From the NCBI RefSeq assembly GCF_003096275.1, contig NZ_QENQ01000001.1:1980731-2044730 (forward strand): a stretch of 64,000 bases of DNA. The letters are read 5' to 3'. Under the pieces are notes generated by a model. It saw nothing but the letters and a program-made list of their open reading frames with translations. It was not told the DNA's origin and did not search any database. Below are positions 18,785-27,816 of the stretch, one piece after another (position 1 is the stretch's first letter; every line of letters begins with the position of its first letter). Origin of the DNA: Sphingomonas pokkalii. Lineage in GTDB: Bacteria; Pseudomonadota; Alphaproteobacteria; Sphingomonadales; Sphingomonadaceae. Position numbers and translations under genes: made by a program.

Positions 18785-19077
18785 CGCAAACTCCTAAAAC
18801 ACAGGAATAAAATCTTGCGACCCTGTGCGGAGCACGCCCATCATCACGGCACGACCCGTCGCTCGCGACAATATATCCCCCATAAAAGGGGAATAATCGC
18901 AGAGTTTATTCAATGACGTGGAGTTTATAATGAAAACGTACGATAGATGAATTTCACATTCAACTATTAACAACGATATACTAGAAAATATAGTTTCGCC
19001 CCGCCAAAGCCTGGATGGCGTGGGTACAGCGTGCATCGCCGGTTGCCCGCGCGCACGCTTCGGCTTACCCAAGCGCC
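18785..19077. other. AT-rich intergenic region
   Basis: A stretch visibly richer in A and T than the rest of the window, especially about 18880-19000. It holds the AGGAG site of the 837-residue gene (minus strand), a small TCCCC/GGGGA hairpin near 18885-18902 and several TATA-like segments, but no gene. It probably carries the promoters of the two divergent genes. Confidence 0.6.
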
Positions 19078-20955
19078 ATGCGCATCCTTGCCCTGGCACT
19101 CGCCGCTTCGACCATGCTCGTCTCCCCCGCCCTCGCCCAGCAGGCCGCCCCCGCGCCGATCCTCACCACGCCCGAAGCGAAGGACGCGTGGACCCATGCC
19201 CGCCCGGAGGTGGCGCGCGTCACCCATGTCACGCTCGATCTGCGCGCCGACTTCGCAAGCAAGACGCTCCGCGGCACCGCCACGCTCGACATCCTCACTG
19301 CGCCTGGTGCCAAGGAGATCGTGCTCGACGACGATGGACTGGTGATCGCCAAGGTTACCGACGCCGCCGGCAAGATGCTCCCCTTCACGGTCGGCGCGGC
19401 CAAACCCGATCTCGGCGCGCCGCTGACCGTGCAGTTGAACGGCGCGCGCAAGATCGTCATTCAGTATGCGACCGCGCCCGGCGCTTCGGCGCTGCAGTGG
19501 CTTGCCCCCACACTCACCGCCGGCAAGAAGAAGCCCTATCTGTTCAGCCAGGGCCAGCCGATCAACAACCGCAGTTGGATCCCCACCCAGGACAGCCCCG
19601 GCATCCGCCAGACCTGGGCCGCCACGCTCACCGTCCCCGCCGATCTCGTCGCCGTTGCAAGCGGCGAGCGGCTGGATGGCGCCAAGGGCATTCCTGCCGG
19701 CAAGGGCTGGCACCGTTTCCGCTTCCGGATGGACAAGCCGGTGCCGCCCTATCTGATCGCGTTCGCGGTGGGTGATCTCGCCTTCCAGCCCGTCGGCCCG
19801 CGCGCCGGCGTGTGGACCGAGCCGAGCATGCTCGCCGCCGCCGCCAAGGAAGTCGCCGATGTCGAGACGATGATCGATGCGGCGCAGGCGCTCTACGGCC
19901 CCTATCGCTGGGGCCGCTACGACATGCTCGTCCTGCCGCCGAGCTTCCCCTATGGCGGCATGGAGAATCCCACCCTCACCTTCCTGACGCCCACGATCAT
20001 CACCGGCGACAAGTCGAACGTCGACGTGGTCGCGCACGAGCTGGCGCACAGCTGGTCGGGCAACCTCGTCACCAACGCCACTTGGTCGGACAGCTGGCTG
20101 AACGAAGGCTTCACCACCTATTTCGAGAACCGGATCATGGAATCGGTGTACGGCAAGGAACGGGCCGCCACCGATGCCGATCTCGAATGGGACGGCCTGC
20201 AGCGCGACATCGCCGATGCCGGCGGCATGGAGGCGCCGACCACGCGGCTGCATGGCGAGCCCGGCGCGACGTTCGGTCAGCTCGATTACTTCAAGGGGTC
20301 GACCTTCCTGCGGACGATCGAGCGGATCGTCGGTCGCGCCCGCTGGGACGTCTATCTGCGCGGCTATTTCGATCGCCACGCCTTCCAGCCGCAGACCACT
20401 GCCGGCTTCCTGGCGGACCTGCGTGCCAATCTCATCAAGGGCGATGCCGGGCTGGAAGCCAATCTCCAGCTCGACAAATGGGCCTATGCCGCCGGGCTCC
20501 CGAACAATGCGGTGCATGTCGAATCTGCCACGCTGAAGGCGGTCGACGCGCAGCTGGCGGCGGTGAATGCGGGCGGGCCGGTTTCGGCGGTCAACCCCAA
20601 GGGCTGGGCGACCCAGCAATGGTTGCGCTTCCTGAACGGCCTCGACCGCAAGCAGACGGCGGTACGGTTGAAGGAGCTGGACGAAACGCTGGGACTTTCG
20701 GCGTCGAACAACGCCTATGTGCGCTCCGCCTGGGGCGAGTTGGCAATCGCCAACCGCTACGATCCGGCGATCCCGTCGATCGAGAAGCTGGTCGGCAGCG
20801 TCGGCCGCGGCCTCTTGATCTACCCGATCTACCGGGACCTGATGGCGCAGGGTGACTGGGGTAAGCCGATCGCGCGGCGCTTCTACGCAGCGTCGAAGGC
20901 GAGCTACCACCCGACGGTCGCGGCCGGCGTCGCCAAGATCGTCGGCGCGGAGTGA
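19078..20955 (+). CDS. Secreted M1 family metallo-aminopeptidase (leukotriene A4 hydrolase-like)
   Basis: A zinc aminopeptidase of 625 residues with a signal peptide ([21 protein letters not shown]). The exopeptidase motif GGMEN is at 293-297, HELAH at 320-324 and the third zinc ligand Glu343 in [24 protein letters not shown] and the C-terminal helical domain (about 470-625) are those of the leukotriene A4 hydrolase/cold-active aminopeptidase branch. It would release N-terminal residues from peptides in the periplasm. The ATG at 19078 puts the signal sequence first; an upstream frame is rejected. DUF2256 follows after four bases. Confidence 0.93.
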   Translation: MRILALALAASTMLVSPALAQQAAPAPILTTPEAKDAWTHARPEVARVTHVTLDLRADFASKTLRGTATLDILTAPGAKEIVLDDDGLVIAKVTDAAGKMLPFTVGAAKPDLGAPLTVQLNGARKIVIQYATAPGASALQWLAPTLTAGKKKPYLFSQGQPINNRSWIPTQDSPGIRQTWAATLTVPADLVAVASGERLDGAKGIPAGKGWHRFRFRMDKPVPPYLIAFAVGDLAFQPVGPRAGVWTEPSMLAAAAKEVADVETMIDAAQALYGPYRWGRYDMLVLPPSFPYGGMENPTLTFLTPTIITGDKSNVDVVAHELAHSWSGNLVTNATWSDSWLNEGFTTYFENRIMESVYGKERAATDADLEWDGLQRDIADAGGMEAPTTRLHGEPGATFGQLDYFKGSTFLRTIERIVGRARWDVYLRGYFDRHAFQPQTTAGFLADLRANLIKGDAGLEANLQLDKWAYAAGLPNNAVHVESATLKAVDAQLAAVNAGGPVSAVNPKGWATQQWLRFLNGLDRKQTAVRLKELDETLGLSASNNAYVRSAWGELAIANRYDPAIPSIEKLVGSVGRGLLIYPIYRDLMAQGDWGKPIARRFYAASKASYHPTVAAGVAKIVGAE

Positions 20956-20959
20956 CGCC

Positions 20960-21103
20960 ATGCCGCGCGGCGTCGCCAAGCGGGACCTGCCGACCAAGAC
21001 CTGCCCGGTCTGCCAGCGCCCCTTCGCCTGGCGGAAGAGGTGGGAACGGAACTGGGAGAAGGTGATCTACTGCTCGGATCGTTGCCGGCGGGCGGGGAAA
21101 TGA
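20960..21103 (+). CDS. DUF2256 small zinc-ribbon-like protein
   Basis: A 47-residue basic protein. [20 protein letters not shown] and the closing YCSDRCRR give two CxxC-like pairs (CPVC, CSDRC) typical of DUF2256, usually found beside cryptochrome/photolyase or peptidase genes and of unknown role. It starts four bases after the aminopeptidase stop and is probably cotranscribed with it. Confidence 0.85.
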   Translation: MPRGVAKRDLPTKTCPVCQRPFAWRKRWERNWEKVIYCSDRCRRAGK

Positions 21104-21115
21104 TCGCACTTTAAA

Positions 21116-21139
21116 GCCCTTCCCCTGAAGGGGAGGGGC
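21116..21139. repeat. Short GC-rich hairpin between convergent genes
   Basis: GCCCTTCCCC (21116-21125) pairs with GGGGAGGGGC (21130-21139) around TGAA, with one T-G wobble. It resembles the CCTCCCC-stem hairpins at 33893 and 45792 and may be a dispersed repeat acting as a bidirectional terminator. Confidence 0.5.
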
Positions 21140-21153
21140 TTGAATAAGTCGCG

Positions 21154-21513
21154 TCACTGATACCGCAGCGTCTTGCCGAACCCCGTGTTGGTCTTCGCCA
21201 TTTTGGCGAGCTTGCGCAGATAGGCCTTCACCTCGCGTTCGAAGCGCTGTTCGTTGCGCACGCCCGCGCGGTAGAAGTCGCCCTTCGCCAGCAGCGCCTT
21301 GAGTGCCTCGCCGAGCCGCGCCTGATCCTCGACGGCGTCGCTGTGCCGGAACTGCTCGCACACCCATTCCTCGGCCGCGGCCTTGTCATAGTCGTCCTCG
21401 CGGTCGCGGCCATAGCGATCGGCGACGTCCTGGTCGGCGCGGGCGGCCTTGACCCGCCGTTCGAGCCAGAGGCGGACCTGCGCCGGGTCCCACAAGGTCT
21501 GCGGCGCGCTCAC
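21154..21513 (-). CDS. Conserved hypothetical protein (119 aa)
   Basis: A charged, mostly helical cytoplasmic protein without a recognised domain. It starts SAPQTLWDPAQVRLWLERRVK and ends in the basic tail LRKLAKMAKTNTGFGKTLRYQ. The start is GTG within a GTGA overlap with the DUF423 stop, so it is translationally coupled to that gene. The longer open frame reaching into DUF423 is not used. Function unknown. Confidence 0.7.
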   Translation of the reverse strand: MSAPQTLWDPAQVRLWLERRVKAARADQDVADRYGRDREDDYDKAAAEEWVCEQFRHSDAVEDQARLGEALKALLAKGDFYRAGVRNEQRFEREVKAYLRKLAKMAKTNTGFGKTLRYQ

Positions 21514-21851
21514 TTCGCCCCCTTCGAGGCCAGCAGCCAGGCGAGCCACAGCCAGCCGAGGATCATCGCCGTGCCGCCGATCGGCGTTATCGCGCCGAGC
21601 CAGCGCGGCAGCCCCAGCGCCATCAAATACAGCGTGCCGGCAAACACGAATCCGCCGCCGACGAACAGCGCCGCCGGTCCCCTCGCCGCAAACTGCAACG
21701 CCACCAGCGCGGCCACCGCGTGGATCAGCTGATACTGTCCGCCCGTCTTCAGCCACTCGACGGCCTGCCCGTGCGCGCCATGCGCGCCGAACGCGCCGGC
21801 CGCCACCGCCATCGCGCCCGAGAGCGCCGCCAACACCGCAATCCAGTTCAT
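21510..21851 (-). CDS. DUF423 family membrane protein
   Basis: A 113-residue inner-membrane protein with four predicted helices. The family signatures are visible: AAGAFGAHGAHG (residues 17-28), YQLIHAVAALVAL (41-53) and GTAMILGWLWLAW near the C-terminus. The molecular role of DUF423 (YgdD-like) proteins is not established. The stop overlaps the following hypothetical gene and the antiporter gene begins 15 bases downstream of its own ATG on the other side, so the cluster is densely packed on one strand. Confidence 0.9.
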   Translation of the reverse strand: MNWIAVLAALSGAMAVAAGAFGAHGAHGQAVEWLKTGGQYQLIHAVAALVALQFAARGPAALFVGGGFVFAGTLYLMALGLPRWLGAITPIGGTAMILGWLWLAWLLASKGAK

Positions 21852-21866
21852 GCGCCCTTCCCACCC

Positions 21867-23648
21867 TCAGCCATCGCCCCGATCCTGCACCGCCGCCGCA
21901 GCCGCCGCGGCCTGGCTGAACATGCCGTCTCGCCCGGCATAGAGATCGCCGGTTTCCTTCTGCTCCTTGAGCCGCGCAATGTCGCGCCGGCGATATTCGG
22001 CTTCGGTCTTGTCGATCTCCGCACCGTCGACGCCCACCGCGTCCATCGCCCGACGCGCCATCACGATCGCGCTTTCCATCACTTCCCGCACCACGCCCGT
22101 CAGCGGCGCGCCCTTCAGCTTCATCACGCTGCGCCGGTCATAGGCGCGCACCAAGATGCTGGCGTGCGGGAACGCGGCGTGGATCCCCTCCACCGCCGCC
22201 GTGTCCATCACGTCGCCGTCCTGGCAGAACAGGAGCAGTTCGGCGTCGCCTGCCCCAGCCTGGCGGAGCAGATCGGTACGGGTGCCGTCGCCATAATAGA
22301 CCTTCATGCCGAAGCTCCCGGCGGTTTCGATCATCTCCACATCCCGGTCGATGATCGTCACCGGAATCCCCTGTGCGATCAGCATCTGCGCAACGGTCTG
22401 GCCGAATCGCCCATACCCCACCACCACGGCATTCGCGCCTTCCTGCTGCGGCCCGTCGGGCACCGCGCCGGCCTTGGGCGGCTCGGTGCGCAACCGTCGG
22501 GTCGCCATCATCAGGAACGGCGTGGTTGCCATCGAGACGGTAACGATCGCGCTGAACACGCTCGCCGCCTGCGGTTCGATCAGCAGCGCCTTCTGCGCCT
22601 GCGCGAACAGCACGAAGCCGAACTCGCCGCCCTGGCTCAGCAACACGCCCAGCGCGAAGGCGCCGCGCGTCTTCATCCCGAACAACAGGCCCAGCCCCAT
22701 GATCAGCGCCGCCTTGGTCGCGATCAGCGCCAGCGCCATGCCGGCGACGAAGAACGGCCGCTCGGCGATGGCATGCAGGTCCAGCGTCATGCCCACCGCG
22801 ACGAAGAACAGCCCGAGCAGGATCGCGCGAAACGGCTCCACATCCGCTTCCAGCTCGTGCCGGAACGGTGAATCGGCCAGCATCACGCCGGCGATGAACG
22901 CGCCCAGCGCGGCGGAAAGGCCCAGCGCTTCCATCACCGCGGCGCTGGCGATCACCGTCAGCAACCCGGCAAAGACGAACATCTCGCGCTCGTCGAGATT
23001 GCCGATCAGCCGGAACAGCGGTCGCAACAGGAACCGCCCGGCGAGGACGAGTCCGACGATCGCGGCGACCGTATAGAGGCCGAGCAGCCATCCCGGCGGG
23101 CCGCCCTGATCGGCCGGGTTGCGCGACAACGCCGCCACGATGGTGATCAGCGGCACGATCGACAGGTCCTGGAACAGCAGGATCGCGAAAGCGCGCTCGC
23201 CAAAGGGCGTCCGCAGGCGGCCGGCCGATTGCAGCAGCGGCAGCACCTGCGCGGTGGAGGAGAGCCCCATGGGCAGGCCCAGCGCCAGTGCGGCGGCAAG
23301 GGTCGATCCGGTCACCGCCCAGACGACGCCGGCAATGGCCACGCCGCATAGCGCGACCTGCAACAGGCCGAGGCCGAAAATATCGCGGCGCATCCGCCAC
23401 AGGCGCGTCGGGCTCAGCTCCAGCCCGACCAGGAACAGCAGCAGCGCGATGCCGAGCTCGGCGATGCCCATCTTCCCCTCGGCATCGCCGACCAGCCCCA
23501 ACACATGCGGGCCGACCAACGCACCGGCGACCAGAAAGCCCAGGGTCGCACCCAGGCCGAGCCGCCGGAACAACAGCACAAAGGCAAGCGGGAAGCCCAG
23601 CATCGGCACCGCATCGGCGAGGATCGAACCGTCCGTCGCATGTGCCAT
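21867..23648 (-). CDS. CPA2 cation:proton antiporter, KefB/KefC type
   Basis: A 593-residue K+/H+ antiporter-like protein. About residues 1-375 form some 12 membrane helices with the Na+/H+ exchanger core (LLFLVGLELSPTRLWRMRR, GLSSTAQVLPLL, LLFQDLSIVPL, GEFGFVLFAQAQ). A cytoplasmic Rossmann RCK/TrkA-N domain follows (NAVVVGYGRFGQTVAQMLI, then the acidic IDRDVEMIE). Such proteins export K+ in response to electrophiles or pH. The ATG shares one base with the stop of the IscU-like gene (TGATG). A glutathione-sensing role as in KefC is possible but the regulatory residues were not checked. Confidence 0.9.
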   Translation of the reverse strand: MAHATDGSILADAVPMLGFPLAFVLLFRRLGLGATLGFLVAGALVGPHVLGLVGDAEGKMGIAELGIALLLFLVGLELSPTRLWRMRRDIFGLGLLQVALCGVAIAGVVWAVTGSTLAAALALGLPMGLSSTAQVLPLLQSAGRLRTPFGERAFAILLFQDLSIVPLITIVAALSRNPADQGGPPGWLLGLYTVAAIVGLVLAGRFLLRPLFRLIGNLDEREMFVFAGLLTVIASAAVMEALGLSAALGAFIAGVMLADSPFRHELEADVEPFRAILLGLFFVAVGMTLDLHAIAERPFFVAGMALALIATKAALIMGLGLLFGMKTRGAFALGVLLSQGGEFGFVLFAQAQKALLIEPQAASVFSAIVTVSMATTPFLMMATRRLRTEPPKAGAVPDGPQQEGANAVVVGYGRFGQTVAQMLIAQGIPVTIIDRDVEMIETAGSFGMKVYYGDGTRTDLLRQAGAGDAELLLFCQDGDVMDTAAVEGIHAAFPHASILVRAYDRRSVMKLKGAPLTGVVREVMESAIVMARRAMDAVGVDGAEIDKTEAEYRRRDIARLKEQKETGDLYAGRDGMFSQAAAAAAAVQDRGDG

Positions 23649-24082
23649 CAGACCCGAGCCTCCGCTGCCTGCGCAGCTGCGTCGGCTGCGGCTTCGAACG
23701 CCAGCCGGATCGATGCATGGCGTCCGCGATGCGGCAGCGCGGGCGTGAACAGCGCCATGCCGGGCCAATCGGGTGCAGCCTCCCGCTCCCCCGCAAGCCA
23801 GGCGGCAAGGTCGTCGCGCGCCGTCGCGATCTCGGCGGGGGTGCGGCCGATCACCGCTTCGCCAAGCAGCGCGGCCGAAGCCTGGCCCAGGGCGCAGGCC
23901 CGCACCAGCATCCCCAGCTCGGCAACGCGACCGCTATCGTCCACCGCGATATCGACGGTCACGCGGCTGCCGCAGACCGGCGAGCGTTTCTCGGACGTGC
24001 CGCCGGGGCGCTCCAGCCTTTCGTGATAGGGGATGGCCGCGGCCAGGCGCAGGATTTCGAGATTGTAGAGCGGCGCGTTCAT
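23648..24082 (-). CDS. IscU/NifU-like iron-sulfur scaffold-related protein
   Basis: A 144-residue protein with the N-terminal NifU/IscU fold as seen in alphaproteobacteria: YNLEILRLAAAIPYHERL, SPVCGSRVTVDIAV (Cys37) and VRACALGQASAALL (Cys63). The third cluster cysteine of true IscU should fall in PALPHRGRHASIRLAFEA, where only His is found. With two of three ligands it may bind a cluster differently or have another role. It is translationally coupled to the antiporter gene by a one-base overlap. Confidence 0.75.
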   Translation of the reverse strand: MNAPLYNLEILRLAAAIPYHERLERPGGTSEKRSPVCGSRVTVDIAVDDSGRVAELGMLVRACALGQASAALLGEAVIGRTPAEIATARDDLAAWLAGEREAAPDWPGMALFTPALPHRGRHASIRLAFEAAADAAAQAAEARV

Positions 24083-24176
24083 GCCCCCGATCTAGGGTAG
24101 CGACGCCGCAGTTGCGAGTGCGAAATGCCCGTCTTTCATATGGGTTGTGCGCGCCCGCCCCCCGGCGCGGAAGGGA

Positions 24177-24752
24177 TCAGTCCGCCGCCTTGCGCCGAGG
24201 CGGAACCGCTTCGTCTTCGCGCGCGGTGCTGGCATTGTCCCCGCCGAACACCGGTTCGCCCTTGCGTCGGCGGTCGACGAAATCGCCGATCGCCGCGCTG
24301 GTGGTGTCGAGCAGCGGATAGGTCACCGATTTGGTGATCCATTTCGGCCGGTGCGTCCGCCCGCCCTCGAACGTGTCGAGCACCAGCATCAGCACCAGGA
24401 ACCCCATGCTCACCAGGATCAGCCCCTTGGCCACGCCGAAACCGACGCCGAGCGCGCGATCGATCGGGCCGAGCATCGAATTGCGCATCTGCCCGCCCAG
24501 CGTGTTGGCGATCAGCCGCCCGCCGAAATAGCTGGAACCCGCCAGCAGCGCGAAGGCGAGCACCGCGGCACCCCCTTCCGTCCCGATCAGCGGCGCGAGC
24601 AGCGCGGAAAGACCGGCATGAAAGAACTTCACCGCCACCACCACCAGGATCCAGGCGAGGAACGCCAGCACCTCGGTGGTGAAGCCTCGCAGGAATCCCA
24701 GCACCGCCGCGCCGGCGATGATCAGCAAGGTGACGATGTCGAGCCCGGTCAT
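24177..24752 (-). CDS. cvpA: CvpA family membrane protein
   Basis: A 191-residue inner-membrane protein with four predicted helices in the first 140 residues: GLDIVTLLIIAGAAVLGFLRGFTTEVLAFLAWI is the CvpA opening, and NSMLGPIDRALGVGFGVAKG is its second signature. The Arg/Lys-rich tail (RRRKGEPVFGGDN) is cytoplasmic. CvpA is needed for colicin V production in E. coli and for envelope homeostasis elsewhere. It lies 49 bases from the carboxypeptidase gene on the same strand. Confidence 0.9.
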   Translation of the reverse strand: MTGLDIVTLLIIAGAAVLGFLRGFTTEVLAFLAWILVVVAVKFFHAGLSALLAPLIGTEGGAAVLAFALLAGSSYFGGRLIANTLGGQMRNSMLGPIDRALGVGFGVAKGLILVSMGFLVLMLVLDTFEGGRTHRPKWITKSVTYPLLDTTSAAIGDFVDRRRKGEPVFGGDNASTAREDEAVPPRRKAAD

Positions 24753-24801
24753 GGCCGCCCCTTAGCAGGATAGCCGTGGAGGTGAAGAGGGCCTTGGCAG
24801 G

Positions 24802-26310
24802 TCACCGCACGTACAGCGTTCGCGCATCCGCCTTGAACGCTTCCGCACTCGCACCGCGCGAATAGAACATGTGCCCACCCGGATAGACGCCCAGCCTCAC
24901 CCGCTGGTCCACGCCGAAGCGCGGCATCTGGTCGATGATCAGCCGCGATCCGAAATAGGGGCAGGACAGGTCGTTATAGCCATGGACGATCAGCACCCCC
25001 ATCTTCGGATCGTTGGCCACGGCCTTGCGCAGGTCGCTCACCGGCGCGTCGTCGGGGGTGCCGCGGTCCCATGCCTGGTTCACCGTGTACGACAGCGCGT
25101 TGTACCGCGCGTTCGTCTTCCAGCCCAGTTCGCGGGTGATGAAATCCACCATCGCGCTCGTCGTCGGGGCAATGATCCCCTCGAGGATCGGGTCGCCCGA
25201 CTTGCGCTCGGCGGCATTCGGGAAAGGATCATAGGCGTCGACGTTGGAGTCATAGACGCTGCCCACCTTCTGGTCCTCGCGGTGCACCTCGCGCAGATAG
25301 GTGCCCTCGTCCACCCGCCCGTCGAGCCGCGCCACCAGCTTCGGATCGAGCCCGGTAAGTTCCGCCACCTTCTGCCCCAGCCGCGCCGTCGCCTGCGGGT
25401 CCGAACGGCCGGCCAGAAGATCGGTGGCGAAGGCGCCGCGGGTATAGGCTTCCACCGCCGCCATTGCCTGCGGAGTCAGCCTGCCCTGGCGCTCCAGATG
25501 CCCGGCCGCCATCGACGGCAGGTTGATCATCCATGGCAACGGCGACAGCGCGTCCGACCCTGACGTCGCCGCAGGGTCCAGATAGGGCGAAACCATCACG
25601 ATGCCGTTCACGCCCACGCCGAGCTGGGTCTGCAGCTCATAGGCGATGCGCGGCGCGCGATAGCCGCCATAGCTTTCGCCCATCACGAATTTCGGCGCGC
25701 GCAGCCGCTCGTTCTTGACCAGCCAGTCATAGACGATGCGCGAAAGATATTTGATGTCCGGTTCGGTGGCGTAGAACGCCTTCTTGGTCGCCTCCTCGTC
25801 CACCAGGCTGCGGCTGAAGCCGGTGCCGATCGGATCGATGAAGACCAGGTCGGTCATGTCAAGCCAGCTCGCCGGATTGTCGACCAGCAGCGGCGCATCG
25901 GAGGGGGCATCGCCCTTGTCGCCGAACTGGACCCGCTTCGGCCCCACCGCGCCCAGGTTCAGATAGACCGAGGACGCGCCCGGCCCGCCGTTGAAGGCAA
26001 AGGTCACCGGCCGGCGGGCATCGCCGCCCGGCACCACATAGGCGGTATAGACGACCTCGCCGATCTTCTTGCCCTTGCCGTCATAGACCGGCAGCTTGCC
26101 TACCGTCGCCTGATAGCGGATCGCCTTGCCGCCGATCACCGCGCTCTGCGTGATCGTCTTGTCCTCCGGCAGCGGCGGCAGCTCGCTCTTCGCGTCCTTG
26201 GCGTCGGACTTGTCGGCAGCGGCGGCATCGCCGCCCTTGTCCTGCGCCGGCGCCTGCGGCGTGAGGAGGAGCGCGGCAAGAGAGGCGGCGAGCAAGGGGG
26301 AACGGCGCAA
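24802..26310 (-). CDS. Secreted peptidase S10 (serine carboxypeptidase-like)
   Basis: A serine carboxypeptidase-like protein of 502 residues. TTG is taken as the start because GGAG lies six bases before it and MRRSPLLAASLAALLLTPQAPAQ then gives a signal peptide. The Ser213 nucleophile is in GESYGGYRAP, the Asp near 447 in YNDLSCPYF and His480 in GGHMFYSRG. FNGGPGASSVYLNLG is the conserved oxyanion region. A Lys/Asp-rich linker follows the signal. It would trim C-terminal residues from periplasmic peptides. Confidence 0.9.
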   Translation of the reverse strand: MRRSPLLAASLAALLLTPQAPAQDKGGDAAAADKSDAKDAKSELPPLPEDKTITQSAVIGGKAIRYQATVGKLPVYDGKGKKIGEVVYTAYVVPGGDARRPVTFAFNGGPGASSVYLNLGAVGPKRVQFGDKGDAPSDAPLLVDNPASWLDMTDLVFIDPIGTGFSRSLVDEEATKKAFYATEPDIKYLSRIVYDWLVKNERLRAPKFVMGESYGGYRAPRIAYELQTQLGVGVNGIVMVSPYLDPAATSGSDALSPLPWMINLPSMAAGHLERQGRLTPQAMAAVEAYTRGAFATDLLAGRSDPQATARLGQKVAELTGLDPKLVARLDGRVDEGTYLREVHREDQKVGSVYDSNVDAYDPFPNAAERKSGDPILEGIIAPTTSAMVDFITRELGWKTNARYNALSYTVNQAWDRGTPDDAPVSDLRKAVANDPKMGVLIVHGYNDLSCPYFGSRLIIDQMPRFGVDQRVRLGVYPGGHMFYSRGASAEAFKADARTLYVR

Positions 26311-26505
26311 GGTCTTCTCCAGATTCCGGGATGTGGCGGTCAGCCTAGCTTGCGCGGCGAAATCATCAAGCGCCCCCGCACAAGCCTGCATTCTGAATTA
26401 ACCCTATCAAGTAACCATCTATATCGAGAGGATTTTCGCTAATTTCGATCACACCGGATTCCAGCAGATCCGGCCCGTAGCCGCCGGAACTCGGTGGAGT
26501 ATGGC

Positions 26506-27186
26506 GTGGCCGGCATCCCTAGCCTTTTCCGTATCGCCCTCGCGGGTGGCGCCTTGATGCTCACGGCGGCCGGGAACGTTGCCCCGCTGGAGGATCAGGT
26601 TCTCGAACGGATCAACCAGGTCCGGCAGGATCCGGCAGGCTATGCCGATCGGCTGCGCGGATTGCGCCGGCATTTCGTCGGCAACGCCCTGTACGCCCCC
26701 GAGCAGCCGAGCGGCGTCATGACTCGCGAAGGGCTGCGCGCAATCGATGACGCGATCGCCTTTCTCGAACGGCAGCGGCCGCTGCCGCCGCTCGATCGCG
26801 GTACGTTGCTCGATCTCGCCGCGCAGGACCATGTCGCCGATCAGGGGCCACTTGGCGCGCGCGGCCATGTCTCCCCCGATGGCGCCACGCCGGCAGATCG
26901 CGTCCGCCGGCGCGGCGGCGGCACCCTGGTCGGCGAAAGCATCTCCTATGGCTATGCCGACGCCGAGGCCGTGGTGCGCCAGTTGGTGGTGGACGATGGC
27001 GTACCCGATCGCAGCCACCGTCTGCTGTTGTTCAACCAGGAACTTCGCTACGCTGGCATCGGCTGCGGCGCCCATCGCCGCTATGGCCATATGTGCGTGA
27101 TCGATGTCAGCCGTACGCGCAACGGCCGCTCGGTCTATGCGACGCTGGCGCAGAACGATATGCCGCGCGGCGACAAGGCGCCCTGA
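26506..27186 (+). CDS. Secreted CAP/SCP domain protein
   Basis: A CAP-domain protein of 226 residues. The GTG at 26506 has GGAG six bases upstream; the signal peptide SLFRIALAGGALMLTAAGNVA follows. ERINQVRQDPAGYADRL is the conserved CAP opening; LAAQDHVADQGPLGARGHVSPDG and GESISYGYADA hold the cavity residues, and LLLFNQELRYAGIGCG the later strand. Bacterial CAP proteins are secreted and of uncertain function. It converges on the L,D-transpeptidase gene with 15 bases between the stops. Confidence 0.85.
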   Translation: MAGIPSLFRIALAGGALMLTAAGNVAPLEDQVLERINQVRQDPAGYADRLRGLRRHFVGNALYAPEQPSGVMTREGLRAIDDAIAFLERQRPLPPLDRGTLLDLAAQDHVADQGPLGARGHVSPDGATPADRVRRRGGGTLVGESISYGYADAEAVVRQLVVDDGVPDRSHRLLLFNQELRYAGIGCGAHRRYGHMCVIDVSRTRNGRSVYATLAQNDMPRGDKAP

Positions 27187-27201
27187 GCGCCCCGCCGGCG
27201 T

Positions 27202-27816
27202 TCAGCGCAGCACCGTCACGATCGTGCCGGGCTTCACCACGTCGAAAAGATGCGCCGCGAAGCCCATCGGCACGCCGATGCAGCCATGCGTCGCCAACCC
27301 TTCGCGAACATCGCTGCCATGGATCGCCACGCCGTCGCGCGTCAGCCGCAGCGTGTACGGCATTTCGGCATCATACAGGCTGGAACGATGGTTCTTGCCC
27401 ATCCAAAGCACCGGGAAGTCGCCGGTCGGTGTCGGCTTGTCGTCCTGGCCGTACAGGATCACGCTGGTGCCGATCTCTTCGCCACCACGGAAGACGGACA
27501 GGATCTGCTTCGACAGGTCGATGCGCAACCATGTCTCGCCCGCCGGGACACCCCGTTCGTTCCAGACGAAGCTGCCATACCGCATCGGCGCCTCGAGCCG
27601 GAGCAGGCTTTTCACCGGCTGCGCGGTACCATCGGCGCGGGAGAAGACATCTTCTTGGCCGATAAGGCGGATGCGCGCAGTCTTGGGCGGTAGCGGCAGC
27701 GTAGCAACCGCCACGGCGGGTTTTTGGCGAAACAACGCCATTCCAGCCGACACGGCGACGGCAACGGCGATCGCCGCCAGCGAAATCCACAGACCGATCG
27801 GGCGCGCGGTCTTCAA
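27202..27816 (-). CDS. L,D-transpeptidase (YkuD domain)
   Basis: A peptidoglycan-modifying enzyme of 204 residues that forms 3-3 cross-links or attaches proteins to the wall. One N-terminal membrane helix (PIGLWISLAAIAVAVAVSAG) anchors it in the periplasm. The YkuD catalytic motif H-x-(13)-(T/S)-H-G-C occupies the C-terminus: HGSDVREGLATHGCIGVP with Cys179 as nucleophile. WLRIDLSKQILSVFRGGEE is the fold's first strand pair. The TTG start lies in a TTGA overlap with the stop of the PEPxxWA-tailed gene, so the two are made together. Confidence 0.9.
   Translation of the reverse strand: MKTARPIGLWISLAAIAVAVAVSAGMALFRQKPAVAVATLPLPPKTARIRLIGQEDVFSRADGTAQPVKSLLRLEAPMRYGSFVWNERGVPAGETWLRIDLSKQILSVFRGGEEIGTSVILYGQDDKPTPTGDFPVLWMGKNHRSSLYDAEMPYTLRLTRDGVAIHGSDVREGLATHGCIGVPMGFAAHLFDVVKPGTIVTVLR

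Noticed and set aside
17132-18916. 594-residue plus-strand frame over the 837-residue gene
   Set aside because: His/Arg-rich low-complexity translation without motifs, opposite a frame with a good AGGAG and strand-rich protein texture; high GC makes such shadows common.
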